Origin: Stenotrophomonas maltophilia
GTDB taxonomy: Bacteria > Pseudomonadota > Gammaproteobacteria > Xanthomonadales > Xanthomonadaceae
NCBI RefSeq assembly: GCF_006974125.1
Contig: NZ_CP037858.1
Coordinates: 62,001 to 126,000, forward strand
Reading direction: 5' to 3'
DNA: 64,000 bases
In this document: positions 1-9,590 of the stretch, one piece after another
How the letters are laid out: every line of letters starts with the position of its first letter
How positions within the stretch are numbered: position 1 is the first letter of the stretch
Position numbers and translations under genes: made by a program
The notes under the pieces: model-generated
What the model saw: only the letters and a program-made list of their open reading frames with translations
Told to the model about the DNA's origin: nothing
The model's database searches: none

Positions 1-223
1 TGCGCAACGCCACGTCGGGTGCGTGGAGGCGCTTCGATGCGGTATCCGGACCACTCTGGATCTGGACGCGATCGGTCCATGCGGCGCCCTTCGTGACGGG
101 GGCGGGGGGAGCGCCCGGAGCGGCCTGCGGCGGTGCTGGCACGCCGGCAGCGGTTGCCGCCAGCGGGGCCAGCAGAGCGGCCGCCAGCAGCGACGGTTGG
201 TTACGGAAGAGACGCAGGGCCAT
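1..223 (-). CDS. Secreted or periplasmic protein of unknown function (3' end outside window)
   Basis: The ATG is at 223-221, preceded by a good AAGGAG ribosome site at about 228-233. Only the first 74 codons are visible and the frame runs off the window edge. The N-terminus (MALRLFRNQ followed by an Ala/Leu-rich stretch and an AAG-type cleavage region) looks like a Sec signal peptide. It is followed by a Pro/Ala-rich linker of about 20 residues and then the start of a possible folded part (AAWTDRVQIQSG). It lies 93 bases downstream of cheB on the same strand, past a possible hairpin. I do not recognise the family, and no function can be assigned from this fragment. Confidence 0.7.
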   Translation of the reverse strand, partial: MALRLFRNQPSLLAAALLAPLAATAAGVPAPPQAAPGAPPAPVTKGAAWTDRVQIQSGPDTASKRLHAPDVALR

Positions 224-255
224 GGTCAAACTCCTTGGAAAAACACGACAGCCGT

Positions 256-278
256 GCCGGCCCTTCCGGGGCCGGCAT
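256..278 (-). terminator. Possible weak terminator after cheB
   Basis: A GC-rich inverted repeat (gccggccc / gggccggc, 4-5 base loop) lies between cheB and the next gene. On the minus strand it is followed after about 11 bases by a run of T (complement of 239-244). The distance to the T-run makes it a poor intrinsic terminator. Confidence 0.3.
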
Positions 279-316
279 TTGAAAGAGGGAATGAGACGGT
301 GCGATGCCGCGGACGA

Positions 317-1390
317 TCAGCCGCGGGCGAGCGCCAACAGTCGTTCGGCAATACGTTCCAGCGGAACCTGTTCGTCGGCCGCCCCAAGCTTGAACGCGGC
401 ACCGGGCATGCCCCAGACCACGCTGGTGGCTTCATCCTGGACCAGCGTCGGCGCGCCGGCCTGGCGCATTTCCAGCAGGCCGCGCGCGCCGTCGTCACCC
501 ATGCCGGTGAGGATGGCGCCGATGGCGTTGCCGCCCGCGCTCTGCGCGACCGAACGGAACAGCACGTCGACCGCGGGCTTGTGACGGTTCACCGCCGGGC
601 CATCGTCGACGCGGCAGCGCCAGCGCGCACCGTCGCGGATGATGCGCAGGTGCTTGCCGCCAGGAGGCAGGTAGGCATGGCCGGGCAGTACCGCCTCGCC
701 GTCGCTGGCCTCGCGCACGGCCATCGCCGAGTGCCGATCCAGTCGTTCGGCAAAGGCGCTGCTGAAGCTGGCGGGCAGGTGCTGGGTCATCACCACGGCG
801 GGAGCATCCGCAGGCATGCCTTCCAGCACCACGCGCAGTGCTTCGGTGCCGCCGGCCGAAGAACCAATCGCGATCAGGCGGTCGGTGGTGCGGAACTGTG
901 GTGAGGCAGGGCGCATCGAGGGGGCTGTGTCCAGCGTGAGCTTCGGGACTGCAGTCCGCACCAGCGGACGTACCCGTGAGCGCGCCGCCATCTTGACCTT
1001 GGCGATGATCTCATCGGCGTAGCCCTGCAGGCCGCGCGCGACGTCCAGCTTGGGCTTGGAGACGAAGTCCACTGCGCCCAATGCCAACGCCTGCAGCGTG
1101 GTGTCGGCGCCGCGTTCGGTCAGCGACGAGATCATCACCACTGGCAGCGGGTGCAGCCGCATCAGGTTTTCCAGGAAGGCCAGGCCGTCCATGCGTGGCA
1201 TTTCCACGTCCAGCGTGATCACGTCCGGGGCCAGGCGCTTGATCTTCTCGCGCGCCAGCAGCGGGTCGGCGGCGGTGCCAACCACGTCGATGGTCGGGTC
1301 GCTGGACGGGATCTCGGTGAGCATCTGGCGCACGACGGCGGAGTCGTCGACGATCAGGACCCGGCAGGGGGCGTTGCCGGTCAGGGTCAT
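317..1390 (-). CDS. cheB: CheB, chemoreceptor glutamate methylesterase/deamidase with receiver domain
   Basis: This is a 357-residue protein. The receiver domain (about 8-125) has the acidic pair in LIVDDS and the phosphorylated Asp61 in [10 protein letters not shown] linker of about 40 residues leads to the methylesterase domain. Its catalytic triad is visible and correctly spaced relative to Salmonella CheB: Ser178 (GSSAGG), His204 (MTQHLP) and Asp300 (GMGDDG). Phosphorylation by CheA would relieve autoinhibition, so that the enzyme demethylates MCP glutamates and closes the adaptation loop with CheR. The ATG at 1390 overlaps the cheD stop (ATGA), which argues for this start over longer open-frame extensions. 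It is the last gene of the mcp-cheR-cheD-cheB run. It is the only cheB in the window although two CheA proteins are encoded. Confidence 0.97.
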   Translation of the reverse strand: MTLTGNAPCRVLIVDDSAVVRQMLTEIPSSDPTIDVVGTAADPLLAREKIKRLAPDVITLDVEMPRMDGLAFLENLMRLHPLPVVMISSLTERGADTTLQALALGAVDFVSKPKLDVARGLQGYADEIIAKVKMAARSRVRPLVRTAVPKLTLDTAPSMRPASPQFRTTDRLIAIGSSAGGTEALRVVLEGMPADAPAVVMTQHLPASFSSAFAERLDRHSAMAVREASDGEAVLPGHAYLPPGGKHLRIIRDGARWRCRVDDGPAVNRHKPAVDVLFRSVAQSAGGNAIGAILTGMGDDGARGLLEMRQAGAPTLVQDEATSVVWGMPGAAFKLGAADEQVPLERIAERLLALARG

Positions 1391-1983
1391 TCGAACAGCT
1401 CCACGCCACCGGTGACCGGGGCCTTGGACAGGCGCGCACGCACCGCCGATTCGGTGGCAGCCACCTCGGCCTCGTGGGCGTGCGGCAGGCGCTGCACCAC
1501 CACGCGGCCGGTATCGGCGAAGAACCAGATCTTGCGCGGATGGATGCCGCAGAGGTCCTCGGCGATGATCGGAATATGCTCGGCCTGCAGGTATTGGCGC
1601 ACGAACTCGGCGTTGCGGGTGCCGACCGGATTGCTGGTGAAGCCCTTCAGTACGTTGGCGCCGCCGAACACCTTTGCCTCGATGCGCTTGCGGTGCGCGC
1701 CGCGCTTGAGCATGTCGTTGATCAGCAGCTCCATCGCATAGCTGCCGTAGCGTGCGGGCGCACCGTCGCCAGCGTTGCCTTCCGGCAGCAGGAAGTGGTT
1801 CATGCCGCCGATCTTCAGCACCGGGTCGCGCAGGCAGGCCGCCACGCACGAACCCAGGGTGGTGGTCAGCGCGGTGGTGTCATCGACCACCAGGTACTGG
1901 GTCGGCAGCAGCTTGGCGGCAATGGTCTGGAAGCGCGCATCCTGGTAGCGCATCACATCGTCAGTACGCAGCGAGGCGTTCAT
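1387..1983 (-). CDS. cheD: CheD, chemoreceptor glutamine deamidase
   Basis: This 198-residue protein carries the CheD active site: Cys46 in LGSCVAAC and His63 in [11 protein letters not shown]. Their 17-residue spacing is the same as in the characterised Thermotoga enzyme (Cys27/His44). CheD hydrolyses specific receptor glutamines to glutamates. In some species it also binds CheC, but no cheC is present here. ATGA overlaps with cheR upstream and cheB downstream indicate translational coupling, and the upstream overlap fixes the start at 1983. Having cheR, cheD and cheB adjacent makes this a complete receptor-modification module. Confidence 0.96.
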   Translation of the reverse strand: MNASLRTDDVMRYQDARFQTIAAKLLPTQYLVVDDTTALTTTLGSCVAACLRDPVLKIGGMNHFLLPEGNAGDGAPARYGSYAMELLINDMLKRGAHRKRIEAKVFGGANVLKGFTSNPVGTRNAEFVRQYLQAEHIPIIAEDLCGIHPRKIWFFADTGRVVVQRLPHAHEAEVAATESAVRARLSKAPVTGGVELFE

Positions 1984-2849
1984 GCGCCGGCCTTTGCCGC
2001 GCGGCGGTACAGGGTGCGCCCGCAGGGCTGGATCAGGTCGGCGGCGTGCAGGTAGTTCTCCGAGTGTCCGGTGTAGAGCAGGCCATCGTCGGCAAGGTGC
2101 TGCACAAGGCGGCCGAGGATGGCGCGCTGGGTCGGCTTGTCGAAGTAGATCATCACATTGCGGCAGAACAGGGCATCGAACGGGCCGCCGACGTCGTAGC
2201 GTGGGGCGAGCAGGTTCAGCGGACGGAACTCGATCAGCTCGCGCAGCGCCGGCAGCACGCGGCACTGGCCCTCGTTGGGACCGCTGCCACGCTGGAAGTA
2301 GCGGCGGCGCAGGTCCGGGTCGAGATTGGCGACACGGTCGATGTTGTAGACGCCACGGCCGGCGGTGGCCAGTACCTGGGTATCGACGTCGGTAGCAACG
2401 ATGCGCACCGGCGGCTTCAGCGTACCGAAGGCCTCGCAGGCGGTAATCGCCATCGAATAGGGCTCTTCACCGGTGGATGCCGCGCACGACCACAGCAGCA
2501 GCGGCGTGTGGCCGGAGCGCTGCTGCAGCTCTTCGCGCAGCTTGTCGAAGTGGTGTGGCTCGCGGAAGAACGAGGTCAGGTTGGTGGTCAGGGCGTTGGT
2601 GAACGCCTGCCATTCGTCACCATCTTCCTGCTCCAGATGGTCCAGGTACTGCTGGAAGCTGCGCATGCCCAGCGTGCGCAGGCGGCGCGACAGGCGGCCA
2701 TAGACCATGTCGCGTTTTGCCGGGGCAAGGGCGATGCCCACGCGCTGGTAGATCAGGTCGCAGACGCGGCGGAAATCACGGTCGGCGAACTCGAATTCGC
2801 GCGGACCGGTGACGATGGGAGTAGGACTTTGCACGGGGGACGTGTCCAT
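1980..2849 (-). CDS. cheR: CheR, SAM-dependent MCP methyltransferase
   Basis: This 289-residue protein has an N-terminal helical CheR domain (about 18-75), then the Rossmann-fold methyltransferase with the SAM-binding segment [12 protein letters not shown] and the late signature [13 protein letters not shown]. The beta-subdomain between these (around REL.EF.PLNLL) is present. In enteric CheR this part docks a C-terminal receptor pentapeptide. That fits the DWQEF tails on all three MCPs in this cluster. The gene starts 37 bases downstream of the MCP1 stop and overlaps cheD by ATGA. No separate promoter is seen, so it is probably cotranscribed with MCP1. Confidence 0.96.
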   Translation of the reverse strand: MDTSPVQSPTPIVTGPREFEFADRDFRRVCDLIYQRVGIALAPAKRDMVYGRLSRRLRTLGMRSFQQYLDHLEQEDGDEWQAFTNALTTNLTSFFREPHHFDKLREELQQRSGHTPLLLWSCAASTGEEPYSMAITACEAFGTLKPPVRIVATDVDTQVLATAGRGVYNIDRVANLDPDLRRRYFQRGSGPNEGQCRVLPALRELIEFRPLNLLAPRYDVGGPFDALFCRNVMIYFDKPTQRAILGRLVQHLADDGLLYTGHSENYLHAADLIQPCGRTLYRRAAKAGA

Positions 2850-2886
2850 CGGCGAGGGCGGTGGCCGAAGCCACCGCAGGTGGGTC

Positions 2887-5157
2887 TCAGAATTCCTGCC
2901 AGTCGCTGTCGCTGGCGACGAAGGTGCTGGCGTTGCTGCTGCGGCGGACCGGCGCGGGCGCGCGGGTCGGCTGCGGACGTGCCATGGTGGTGATGCGTGC
3001 CGGTTCCACGCGTTCCGTCGCAGCCTTCACTGCAGCGGAGACCTGGTTGTCGAGGCGGAAGATCGCCACGGCGTCGGCGAGCTGCGCTGCCTGGTCTTCC
3101 ATCGCGCGTGCGGCAGCAGTGGCTTCCTCCACCAGCGCAGCGTTCTGCTGGGTGGTCTCGTCCATCTGCACCACGGTCTGGTTGACCTGCTCGATGCCGG
3201 CCGACTGCTCCTGCGAAGCCGCAGAGATCTCGGCCATGATGTCGGTCACGCGCTGCACCGAGGCGACGATCTCGCCCATGGTGCTGCCGGCCTGGTGGAC
3301 CAGGCTGGAGCCTTCGGCGACCTTGCCGACCGAATCGTCGATCAGGCCCTTGATCTCCTTGGCGGCGGCAGCCGAGCGCTGGGCCAGGGTGCGCACTTCA
3401 CTGGCGACCACGGCAAAGCCACGGCCCTGTTCCCCGGCGCGCGCAGCTTCCACCGCAGCATTCAGCGCCAGGATGTTGGTCTGGAAGGCGATGCCGTCGA
3501 TGACCGAGATGATCTCGGCGATCTTCTTCGAGGAGGCTTCGATGGCCGACATGGTGGTGACCACCTGGCCGACCACATCACCGCCCTGCGAGGCGACACC
3601 GTGCGCGCCGATGGCGAGCTGGTTGGCCTGGCGGGCGTGCTCGGCGTTCTGGCGCACGGTGGAGGTCAGTTCCTCCATCGAGGCGGCGGTTTCTTCCAGG
3701 TTGGCGGCCTGCTGCTCGGTACGGCGCGACAGATCACTGTTGCCCGAAGCAATCTCGCCGGCGGCCAGGGTGATGCTGCTGGCGCTGGCCTGGATCTGGC
3801 CGACGATCTGGGTCAGCTGCGCGACCGTGGTGTTGGCGTCGTCGCGCATGCGCGCGAACACGCCCTGGTAGTCGCCGTGCATGCGCGCGGTCAGGTCACC
3901 TTCGGCGATGGCCGACAGCAGCTGCGAGAGCTTGCCGAGGTTGTCATCGCTGACCGCCATCATCGCGTTGAGGTTTTCCAGCATCAGGCGGAAATCGTGA
4001 TCGAAGCGCTGTGCATCGCCACGACGGCTGAAGTCGCCGGCAGCGGCGGCACTGGCCAGTTGCTTGATTTCGGCGTTGATGCGGCCGAGGTTGGCCTTGA
4101 CGGTGTCGACAGTGGTGGTCATCGCTGCCTTTTCGCCAGGGTAGCGGGCGATGTCGCGGCTCAGATCGCCGACTGCATACTGCTGTACCACGTCCAGCAC
4201 GTCATGCAGGGTCTGCACGTGGCTGCCGACCAGGGTATTGGTCTCCTGCACCATCAGCCCGTACTCGCCAGGGAAGGCGCTGGCGTCGATGCGGTAGCTC
4301 AGTTCGCCGGCATCGTGACGGCGGGCCATTTCGCGCTGGCCGCCGATCACCGCGTGCAGCTGCTGCTGCATGCCGGACATGGCCTCCAGCAGGCGGCCCG
4401 GTTCGTCATGCGCCTGCGGACCGATATGGCTGTCCAGCTTGCCATTGGCGATGCCTTCGGCGACGGCGGTGGCCTGCTTCAGCGGGCGCGCGATGCGATT
4501 GCCGATGACCCAGCTCAGGGCCAGGACGATCAGCACCAGCACGCCACCGGAGACCGCCATGATGGCGGTGAACACCAGCGCCTGCTGCTGGACGTCGTCC
4601 ATGTAGACGCCGCTGCTGACCACCCAGTTCCAGGGCGCGAACAGGCCGGCGTAGGCGACCTTCTCGACCTCGCCCTTGCTGCCGGGCTTGGCCCAGCGGT
4701 AGTTGACGAAACCGCCGCCGGCCTTGGCCGCTTCGACCTGGTCGTAATAGATGCGCACGCCGTCGTCGGTACGGAAGTCCTTCATGTCCTTGCCGACCAG
4801 GTCCTTGCGGAACGGGTGCATCAGCAGGCGGTAGCCGGTGTCGTAGATGTTGAAGTAGTACGCATCGTTCTCGGCACGCATCACCTCCAGGGCCTGCAGC
4901 GCGGCGCTCTTCGCGGCGTCCTCGCTGAGCTCGCCGGTGCCGGCCAGGCGATGGTAGTGCTGGAGGATGCCGTAGCTGAGTTCGACCTGGGTCTTCAGCG
5001 CGGTCTTGCGGGTCTCGGTGAGGTCCAGGTACTGCATGCGGGCGGCGATCACCGAGAGCGCGATCACGCCGAGCGCGATGAGCAGCGTCAGCAGGTTGAG
5101 CTTGCGCCGGACGGAGAGATTGCTGAAGTAGTGTTGCCAGCGATGCAGGAGATTCAT
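2887..5157 (-). CDS. Methyl-accepting chemotaxis protein (MCP1), single-Cache type
   Basis: This is a 756-residue transmembrane chemoreceptor. There is one membrane segment at about 20-40 and a periplasmic domain of about 150 residues. Motifs such as [17 protein letters not shown], the GGGFVNY.W..PG segment and SSGVYMDDV are typical of a single Cache domain, which often binds small carboxylates; the ligand here is unknown. A second membrane segment (about 190-215) precedes HAMP, a further HAMP-like helical stretch and the signalling hairpin. The hairpin tip carries [20 protein letters not shown]. The protein ends in DWQEF, a CheR-tethering pentapeptide type. The 3' 700 bases are almost identical to MCP2 and MCP3. 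A sigma28-type promoter lies 73 bases upstream at 5230-5256. Confidence 0.95.
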   Translation of the reverse strand: MNLLHRWQHYFSNLSVRRKLNLLTLLIALGVIALSVIAARMQYLDLTETRKTALKTQVELSYGILQHYHRLAGTGELSEDAAKSAALQALEVMRAENDAYYFNIYDTGYRLLMHPFRKDLVGKDMKDFRTDDGVRIYYDQVEAAKAGGGFVNYRWAKPGSKGEVEKVAYAGLFAPWNWVVSSGVYMDDVQQQALVFTAIMAVSGGVLVLIVLALSWVIGNRIARPLKQATAVAEGIANGKLDSHIGPQAHDEPGRLLEAMSGMQQQLHAVIGGQREMARRHDAGELSYRIDASAFPGEYGLMVQETNTLVGSHVQTLHDVLDVVQQYAVGDLSRDIARYPGEKAAMTTTVDTVKANLGRINAEIKQLASAAAAGDFSRRGDAQRFDHDFRLMLENLNAMMAVSDDNLGKLSQLLSAIAEGDLTARMHGDYQGVFARMRDDANTTVAQLTQIVGQIQASASSITLAAGEIASGNSDLSRRTEQQAANLEETAASMEELTSTVRQNAEHARQANQLAIGAHGVASQGGDVVGQVVTTMSAIEASSKKIAEIISVIDGIAFQTNILALNAAVEAARAGEQGRGFAVVASEVRTLAQRSAAAAKEIKGLIDDSVGKVAEGSSLVHQAGSTMGEIVASVQRVTDIMAEISAASQEQSAGIEQVNQTVVQMDETTQQNAALVEEATAAARAMEDQAAQLADAVAIFRLDNQVSAAVKAATERVEPARITTMARPQPTRAPAPVRRSSNASTFVASDSDWQEF

Positions 5158-5229
5158 CGAGCAGGACCAGGTCGAAGCGGGCGGGCGGCGCCGAGCCGGT
5201 CAGCGGCGGGACAAGCCGTGACAACCCCG

Positions 5230-5256
5230 TTATCGGCCGCTGGGGCGGGGGATTGA
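5230..5256 (-). promoter_or_regulatory. Sigma28 (FliA) promoter of MCP1
   Basis: On the minus strand this reads TCAATCCC-N11-GCCGATAA. The -10 octamer is a perfect match to the FliA consensus and the N11 spacing is exact. The -35 is weaker (TCAA against TAAA). It lies 73 bases upstream of the MCP1 ATG. Confidence 0.7.
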
Positions 5257-5328
5257 GGTGTCGTGTCCGAACGTATTCAGGTTTCCTTGCAGCGGCGGCT
5301 GCGGCGCTGCCTGCGGCAGGCTTTTGAA

Positions 5329-5387
<59 letters not shown>

Positions 5388-5443
5388 CGCAACGGCAGCA
5401 GCAACGGCGGTTGGTCGGCGGTCACGGGTTGCGAAAAGGGCCA

Positions 5444-5539
5444 GGCCAGGGTGGGTTGGCGGGGGACGCCGTAAACCCGTCCCTGGGGGCTTGGCCGCGG
5501 CATCCATGCCGCGGACACCCCCGCCAACCCACCCTGGCC
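5444..5539. repeat. Long hairpin element, copy 1
   Basis: The arms ggccagggtgggttggc (5444-5460) and their complement (ending at 5539) enclose a core (gggacgccgtaaacccgtcc ... ccgcggcatccatgccgcgg). That core recurs at 46347-46405 next to fliE, but the arms there differ. The element would fold into one extended stem with inner hairpins. It is non-coding. Confidence 0.85.
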
Positions 5540-5598
5540 CGGCCCATTCGATATCCCGGTGTCGGACGGCAAGAGTGTTGGGTTTCCAAGTGGAAAGA

Positions 5599-5639
5599 GG
5601 GGTCAGATCCGTTTTCCTGCGGAAAACGGATCTGACCCC
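5599..5639. repeat. GGGGTCAGATCC palindrome, copy 1
   Basis: This is a near-perfect 41-base palindrome: ggggtcagatcc, then gttttcc / ggaaaac around a 3-base loop, then ggatctgacccc. Related copies lie at 10551-10589 and 13107-13145. It resembles short intergenic repeats common in Xanthomonadaceae genomes. Confidence 0.85.
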
Positions 5640-5709
5640 GTGAGCAATGCAGGTGCTGCTTTTGCTTTTCTTTCTTCAATCCGGGGTGGACGCGCGGGAA
5701 ACTGTCCGG

Positions 5710-5813
5710 GGCCGGGTGGGTGGGTTGCGCGGGGGCGCAGGCGCCATGGATGGCGCCTACGAGCTTACAGGGACGTACTTGCAGCGTCCCCCGCGCGGCC
5801 CACCCGCCCGGCC
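5710..5813. repeat. Long hairpin element, variant core
   Basis: The arms ggccgggtgggtggg and cccacccgcccggcc (some G-T pairing) enclose a different core with an inner hairpin, ggcgccatggatggcgcc. Its size and architecture match the elements at 5444-5539 and 46329-46430, but the core sequence is another subtype. Confidence 0.75.
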
Positions 5814-5887
5814 AACCTCAATAGCCCACGCCTTTCGCGACCACCCCGAGGGGCTCTGCCGTTGGCTGGAACCCGGAACCCCCGTAA

Positions 5888-5919
5888 ACGAAAACGCCCC
5901 GGCACGGGGCCAGGGCGTC
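5888..5919 (-). terminator. Intrinsic terminator after MCP2
   Basis: On the minus strand a GC-rich stem (GACGCCC paired with GGGGCGTT) is followed by TTTTCGTTT. It starts 24 bases after the MCP2 stop. Confidence 0.7.
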
Positions 5920-5942
5920 TTCAAAGCGTGCAGCCGCAGGAC

Positions 5943-8321
5943 TCAGAACTCCTGCCAGTCTCCGTCGGCCAGCTCGGTGGCCATCGGGCGACCACCCGCA
6001 GTGCGGCGGGCGGGCGGGGCAGCCGGAGCCGGTGCTGCCGGTGCAGCAGTACGCGGGGCCGGGGCAGCGGCGCGCGGCGGGGCGACCACGGCTTCGGCTT
6101 CGTCGACCACGAAGATCGACACGGCCTCGCTGAGGTGGCCGGCCTGTTCTTCCATCGCACGTGCGGCGGCGGTGGCTTCTTCCACCAGCGCAGCGTTCTG
6201 CTGGGTGGTCTCGTCCATCTGCACCACGGTCTGGTTGACCTGCTCGATGCCGGCCGACTGTTCCTGCGAAGCGGCGGAGATCTCGGCCATGATGTCGGTC
6301 ACGCGCTGCACCGAGGCGACGATCTCGCCCATGGTGGCGCCTGCCTTGTGCACCAGTGCCGAGCCGTCGTTGACCTTGCCGACCGAATCGTCGATCAGGC
6401 CCTTGATCTCCTTGGCGGCGGCAGCCGAGCGCTGGGCCAGGGTGCGCACTTCACTGGCGACCACGGCAAAGCCACGGCCCTGTTCACCGGCACGCGCGGC
6501 TTCCACCGCAGCATTCAGCGCCAGGATGTTGGTCTGGAAGGCGATGCCGTCGATGACCGAGATGATCTCGGCGATCTTCTTCGAGGAGGCTTCGATGGCC
6601 GACATGGTGGTGACAACCTGGCCGACCACATCACCGCCCTGCGAGGCGACACCATGCGCGCCGATGGCGAGCTGGTTGGCCTGGCGGGCGTGCTCGGCGT
6701 TCTGGCGCACGGTGGAGGTCAGTTCCTCCATCGAGGCAGCGGTCTCTTCCAGGTTGGCGGCCTGCTGCTCGGTACGGCGCGACAGGTCGCTGTTGCCGGA
6801 GGCGATTTCGCCGGCGGCCGAACTGATCGCGCGGCTGGACTGCTTGATGCGGGTGACGATCTCGCTCAGCTGCGCGGCAGTGGCGTTGGCGTCGTCGCGC
6901 ATGCGGGCGAACACACCCTGGTAATCGCCGTGCATGCGCACGGTCAGGTCACCCTGCGACAGCGCGGCGAGCAGGCCGGAGATCTGTTCGATGCTGCCGG
7001 CGTTGGCGTCGAGCAGGCCGTTGATCTGCTGTGCCAGCTGCAGGAAGAAGCCTTCCTTGTCGCTGGCATCGATGCGGCCGGACAGGTCGCCGGCAGCCGC
7101 CTGGGCGATGACGCGCGCCACTTCGGCTTCGACCAGGGCTTCCTGGGTGCGGTCGCGCCATTCCACCACGTAGCCAACGGTGTCGCCGCCTTCATTGCGG
7201 ATGGTCGACACCACCTGTGCGAACTGGGCATCGCCGTACTGCATCGGGCGACGGGCAACGCCGTGCGCCTTCAGGTTGCCCAGCAGGGTCTGGTCCATCT
7301 CGCCGCGGTGTTCCAGCACGGTGACCGGCTTGCCGATCAGCGAGGCCTGGGCGTCGAAGTCCGGCAGGTCGCGGCGCACTTCATCCTGGTACTGGCTCAG
7401 GGTCTGCTGCAGGGCGCGGTTGCTGTAGACGATGGTGTTGCTGGTATCGGTCAGGTAGACGCCGGTCGAACTGTAGTCCAGCGCGGTGCGGATGCGCAGG
7501 TTCTCGCGGGCAACGGCCTGGTCGGTTTCGATGCGCTCGCGCAGGTCGCGCTGCATGCGCTGCATGGCCTGCATCAGCTCGCCTACTTCGTCCTGGCGGC
7601 TGACGTCGATGTGGCCATCGAGCTTGCCGCCGGCGACGTCGTTGGCGACCGAAACGGCGCCACGTACGCTGCCGACCAGGGCGCGGGCGAACAGCCAGAC
7701 CAGGACCAGGCCGAGTGCGGCGCCGCCCAGCAGGGCGATCACGGTCAGCACGGCGGAGGCGGAATAGGTGGACGCGGCCTCTTCGCGCGAGGCGCGGGCG
7801 AGGCGGTTGTCTTCGGCGATCAGCGCTTCCAGCGCCGAAGCAGCCTTGCGGTGCTTGGTGCGGGTCTCGCCCACGAAGGTATCGATGGCATCGTCCGGCA
7901 GGTCCAGCTCCAGCATCTCGGTGACGCTGTCGTAGGAGGCCAGGGCGTCCTTCCACTCCTTGGCGAAGGTATCGAACAGCTTCTTCTGCTGCGCGTTGTC
8001 GACCAGCTTCGGGTAGTCCTTGATCGACGTGTCCATGCTGGTGCGCAGGTCGACGGCCTGCTTGCGCGCGTCGGACTTGACGTCATCGCTGGCGCGGATC
8101 AGCTGCTGGTAGGCGGCATTGCGGTACTCGCCCAGCATGCCGCGCATCTCGCCGGCCATGCGGATGCTTTCCATGCGCGAACCGGCCAGCTCGGTGGTGA
8201 CGTTGTTCAGCGAATGCAGTCCGCGATAGGCGACGATGCCCTGCAGCAGCATCACCAGCAGGAGGACACCGAAGGTCAACAGCAGCTTCGGCATCAGTTT
8301 CAGGTTGTTGATCCACGGCAT
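5943..8321 (-). CDS. Methyl-accepting chemotaxis protein (MCP2), four-helix-bundle sensor with PAS-like insert
   Basis: This is a 792-residue receptor. It has a membrane segment at about 12-33, a periplasmic all-helical region of about 150 residues typical of the 4HB_MCP domain, and a second membrane segment at about 190-213. HAMP follows ([25 protein letters not shown]). A PAS-like stretch of about 110 residues comes next ([22 protein letters not shown] ... VVEWRDRT), so it may also read a cytoplasmic cue. After a second HAMP-like part comes the signalling hairpin, almost identical to MCP1 and MCP3. A long Ala/Pro linker leads to the C-terminal DWQEF. No sigma28 site lies immediately upstream. 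It may be read from the promoter of the small upstream gene. Confidence 0.95.
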   Translation of the reverse strand: MPWINNLKLMPKLLLTFGVLLLVMLLQGIVAYRGLHSLNNVTTELAGSRMESIRMAGEMRGMLGEYRNAAYQQLIRASDDVKSDARKQAVDLRTSMDTSIKDYPKLVDNAQQKKLFDTFAKEWKDALASYDSVTEMLELDLPDDAIDTFVGETRTKHRKAASALEALIAEDNRLARASREEAASTYSASAVLTVIALLGGAALGLVLVWLFARALVGSVRGAVSVANDVAGGKLDGHIDVSRQDEVGELMQAMQRMQRDLRERIETDQAVARENLRIRTALDYSSTGVYLTDTSNTIVYSNRALQQTLSQYQDEVRRDLPDFDAQASLIGKPVTVLEHRGEMDQTLLGNLKAHGVARRPMQYGDAQFAQVVSTIRNEGGDTVGYVVEWRDRTQEALVEAEVARVIAQAAAGDLSGRIDASDKEGFFLQLAQQINGLLDANAGSIEQISGLLAALSQGDLTVRMHGDYQGVFARMRDDANATAAQLSEIVTRIKQSSRAISSAAGEIASGNSDLSRRTEQQAANLEETAASMEELTSTVRQNAEHARQANQLAIGAHGVASQGGDVVGQVVTTMSAIEASSKKIAEIISVIDGIAFQTNILALNAAVEAARAGEQGRGFAVVASEVRTLAQRSAAAAKEIKGLIDDSVGKVNDGSALVHKAGATMGEIVASVQRVTDIMAEISAASQEQSAGIEQVNQTVVQMDETTQQNAALVEEATAAARAMEEQAGHLSEAVSIFVVDEAEAVVAPPRAAAPAPRTAAPAAPAPAAPPARRTAGGRPMATELADGDWQEF

Positions 8322-8378
8322 GGGCGTTGCGATCTCCTAAGGCAGACGCGTCCGGGCATCGGGCCCGGTTGCAGCAGA

Positions 8379-8408
8379 AACCACGCCGGCACAAGCTCCG
8401 GCGTGGTT
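8379..8408 (-). terminator. Stem-loop after the small periplasmic gene
   Basis: An 11-bp perfect stem (aaccacgccgg / ccggcgtggtt) follows the 127-residue gene. Only a short T-run follows on the minus strand, so it may attenuate rather than stop transcription into MCP2. Confidence 0.5.
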
Positions 8409-8422
8409 CGACGGACAGCGGA

Positions 8423-8806
8423 TTACTTGATGTTGGCCAGCTTCAGGCCCGCCGGCGAGCTGACTTCGATTTCCGCGCGCGAGGCGTCGCGCTGGATCTT
8501 GCCGATCACGCACACGGTCTTGCCTTCCAGGGTTTCCAGCGGGAAGGAGAACTTGCCGCGGTTCTCGCCGGCGATGCGGGCCGAGAAGGTGTGGCGCGGG
8601 AAGGCGCCGCCCATGTACAGGAAGGTCGGCTGGCCTTCGGAACCTTCTGCGTAGCGGGCCTTTTCGACCTTGCCACAGACCATGCCGTCCTTGCCGACCG
8701 AACGCGGGGCCAGTTCCGGCGGGATCATGTCGGCCGCCTGGGCGAACGCGGAGGAAGCGGTGGTGGCCAGGACAGCGGCCGAAACGAACGCAAGCAGGGA
8801 CTTCAT
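8423..8806 (-). CDS. Small periplasmic protein of unknown function inside the chemotaxis cluster
   Basis: This is a 127-residue protein with a clear Sec signal peptide (MKSLLAFVSAAVLATTASSAFA, cleavage near residue 22). The mature part is about 105 residues and has two Cys (MVCGKVEK and KTVCVIGKI). These could form a disulphide and flank a small beta-barrel-like fold. It contains segments such as TFLYMGGAFPRHTF and KFSFPLETLEGKTV. I do not recognise a named family; the pattern is loosely reminiscent of OB-fold periplasmic proteins. It sits between cheW and MCP2, both in the same orientation. A good sigma28-type promoter at 8879-8905 suggests expression with late motility genes. A role as a periplasmic partner of a chemoreceptor is a guess. 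Confidence 0.85.
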   Translation of the reverse strand: MKSLLAFVSAAVLATTASSAFAQAADMIPPELAPRSVGKDGMVCGKVEKARYAEGSEGQPTFLYMGGAFPRHTFSARIAGENRGKFSFPLETLEGKTVCVIGKIQRDASRAEIEVSSPAGLKLANIK

Positions 8807-8878
8807 CGAGGTGTATCTCCGGGGATGGTGATGGTCGTTCCGGTTCCGCGCGCTCCTGCGCGACCGGCTTCTGTCCCC

Positions 8879-8905
8879 CTATCGGCACTGCCGGGGGGAA
8901 CTGAA
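8879..8905 (-). promoter_or_regulatory. Sigma28-type promoter of the small periplasmic protein gene
   Basis: The minus strand reads TTCAGTTC-N11-GCCGATAG. The -10 matches 7 of 8 positions and the -35 matches 5 of 8, with exact N11 spacing. It is 73 bases upstream of the ATG at 8806. Confidence 0.55.
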
Positions 8906-8942
8906 GGGTTTTGTGACCAGAACGTGAAGCAGGTCCGCTGGG

Positions 8943-9434
8943 TCAGGCGGCAGCGTCTTCGGCGAGGGTGGTCTGGCCCATGTCGGCGCTGTCGAGCAGG
9001 GTCTCGATGTCCAGCAGGATCAGCATGCGGTCGTCGTGGGTGCTGATGCCGGAGATGAAGCGGGTATCGACCGCAGCGCCGAACTCCGGGGTCGGGCGGA
9101 TCTGCTCGGCCGACAGCGGGATCACGTCCGACACGCTGTCGACCACGATGCCGACCACGCGGTCTTCGACGTTGAGCACGATCATCACGGTGAAGGCGTC
9201 GTAGCGGGCGTTGTCCAGGCGCAGCTTCAGGCGCAGGTCGATGACCGGGACGATGGTGCCGCGCAGGTTGATCACGCCCTTGATGTAGTCCGGGGCATCC
9301 GGCACGCGGGTGACCGCATCGTAGCCACGGATTTCCTGCACCTTGAGGATGTCCACGCCGTAGTGTTCGGCGCCGAGGGTGAAGCTGAGGAATTCGCCAC
9401 CGGCGCTGGCGGCGGAGCTGGTCTTGTCGTTCAT
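8943..9434 (-). CDS. cheW: CheW, chemotaxis coupling protein
   Basis: This 163-residue protein is made of a single CheW domain. Signatures are visible: FTLGAEHYGVDILKVQEIRG at the start of the fold, GVINLRGTIVPVIDLR and a VDSVSDV strand. CheW bridges MCP tips to CheA at the membrane array. The gene lies between the ycgR-like gene and the small periplasmic gene. It has its own sigma28-type promoter 43 bases upstream, one of the best in the window. Together with CheA (13228-15219) it is the likely coupling protein of the F7-like system. The second CheW-like protein (ParP) belongs to the other cluster. Confidence 0.97.
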   Translation of the reverse strand: MNDKTSSAASAGGEFLSFTLGAEHYGVDILKVQEIRGYDAVTRVPDAPDYIKGVINLRGTIVPVIDLRLKLRLDNARYDAFTVMIVLNVEDRVVGIVVDSVSDVIPLSAEQIRPTPEFGAAVDTRFISGISTHDDRMLILLDIETLLDSADMGQTTLAEDAAA

Positions 9435-9476
9435 CGAGGGGTCCTGGTTCTGCCGGAAGTCCCGGTGTCAGGCTCG

Positions 9477-9503
9477 ATATCGGCCCCGCGTGGGGGGACT
9501 TTA
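9477..9503 (-). promoter_or_regulatory. Sigma28 promoter of cheW
   Basis: TAAAGTCC-N11-GCCGATAT on the minus strand: six of eight -35 positions, seven of eight -10 positions and exact spacing. It is 43 bases upstream of the cheW ATG. Confidence 0.8.
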
Positions 9504-9590
9504 GGTGTGGCGCCTGGGGCATCCACGCAGGGCGTGGATCTGCCGGGGCGGGGTGGGCATCCGCAAATGGCGTGGATCCGCCGAAGATCG

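Noticed and set aside
317..1849. CheB with a 150-residue N-terminal extension
   Set aside because: The extension reads cheD in another frame; the ATG at 1390 with ATGA overlap gives the normal CheB length.
2809..5256. Plus-strand open frame of about 815 codons opposite MCP1
   Set aside because: Same kind of antisense shadow; its repeated segments simply mirror the conserved MCP hairpin.
5559..8654. Very long plus-strand open frame (over 1000 codons) opposite MCP2
   Set aside because: It mirrors the minus-strand MCP gene in high-G+C DNA, has His/Gly/Asp-rich low-complexity composition and no domains; it is an antisense shadow.
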